From Firmicutes bacterium UBA4874 (lineage in GTDB: Bacteria > Bacillota > Clostridia > Caldicoprobacterales > DTU083): a stretch of 5,757 bases of DNA. The notes beneath the pieces were generated by a model. The model saw only the letters and a program-made list of their open reading frames with translations. It did no database searches and was not told the origin of the DNA. The stretch is taken from positions 18,248 to 24,004 of the forward strand of contig DHDO01000104.1 of assembly GCA_002399435.1 (NCBI GenBank). The letters run 5' to 3'. The first letter of the stretch is position 1. Each line of letters begins with the position of its first letter. Shown piece by piece: positions 5,638 to 5,757 of this stretch. The position numbers and the translations under genes were made by a program.

Positions 5638-5698
5638 GTCCGGAGCCCTCTGTTTCAGGATTTTTTGGGTGTGGACAGTTCACATCTGTAAAGACTCC

Positions 5699-5757
5699 AA
5701 AATGGTCAGAATTTCAAAACGGTCAGGATTTCAAATCGATTAGGATTTCAAACCGGT
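5699..5757. repeat. 17-bp tandem repeat running off the window edge
   Basis: Three full units at 5699-5715, 5716-5732 and 5733-5749 and a partial one at 5750-5757 follow the pattern AAAaCGGTCAGGATTTC. Units 1 and 2 differ at two positions and unit 3 is more divergent. There are no spacers between units, so it is not a CRISPR array. It lies in the non-coding DNA after the kinase and its full length is unknown. Confidence 0.85.

Noticed and set aside
5619..5667. Possible terminator behind the kinase (GAAA-CAG/CTG-TTTC pairing, then TTTTTT)
   Set aside because: The stem needs two bulges, has only about seven pairs with a long loop, begins inside the coding end, and the T-run is a few bases away from it. 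This is too weak to annotate.
5699..5757. CRISPR array
   Set aside because: Units are 17 bp, directly abutting, without unique spacers, and no cas genes are present.

Overview
The window looks like chromosomal DNA from a Gram-positive anaerobe of the class Clostridia, most likely Lachnospiraceae-like. This is inferred from the strong AAGGAGG-type ribosome binding sites, the TTGAAA-N17-TATAAT and extended -10 promoters, the tRNA gene with an encoded CCA, and the protein families present. Coding regions are moderately GC-rich and the intergenic DNA around 1490-1660 is very AT-rich. I see no transposase, integrase, phage gene or CRISPR array.

Layout. Positions 1-92 are non-coding and hold a 21-bp direct repeat. 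Positions 93-1178 (minus strand) encode a beta-lactamase-fold serine hydrolase with its own promoter at 1227-1255. A divergent promoter at 1305-1333 drives a tRNA-Val(CAC) gene at 1375-1450, which ends in a strong intrinsic terminator at 1456-1497. The AT-rich spacer at 1498-1678 contains a perfect 11-bp inverted repeat directly upstream of a promoter at 1628-1656. That promoter precedes four plus-strand genes: an ADP-ribosylglycohydrolase-family protein (1753-2643), a small FMN-binding split-barrel (pyridoxamine-phosphate-oxidase-like) protein (2700-3092), a class II ketose-bisphosphate aldolase of the GatY/KbaY type (3209-4072) and an FGGY carbohydrate kinase (4078-5637). A possible 25-codon leader ORF (1679-1756) overlaps the start of the first gene by ATGA.

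How the genes may work together. The aldolase and kinase are 5 nt apart and almost certainly form one transcription unit for catabolism of a ketose or polyol: a kinase makes a sugar phosphate and the aldolase cleaves a (bis)phosphorylated ketose to triose phosphates. The sugar is unknown, because the kinase lacks the MHG substrate motif of true xylulokinases. The ADP-ribosylglycohydrolase-like and flavin-barrel genes lie upstream on the same strand with no visible terminator, so co-transcription is possible. The 116-nt gap before the aldolase is filled by a tandem repeat, however, and no functional link between the two gene pairs can be shown from sequence.

The least ordinary features are three unrelated short tandem repeats in three separate intergenic spaces (21 bp at 8-48, 13/26 bp at 3118-3195, 17 bp at 5699-5757), the inverted repeat before the ADP-ribosylglycohydrolase promoter, the overlapping leader ORF, and the non-canonical FGGY kinase next to a tagatose-bisphosphate-type aldolase. 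I found no clear case for a wholly new system.
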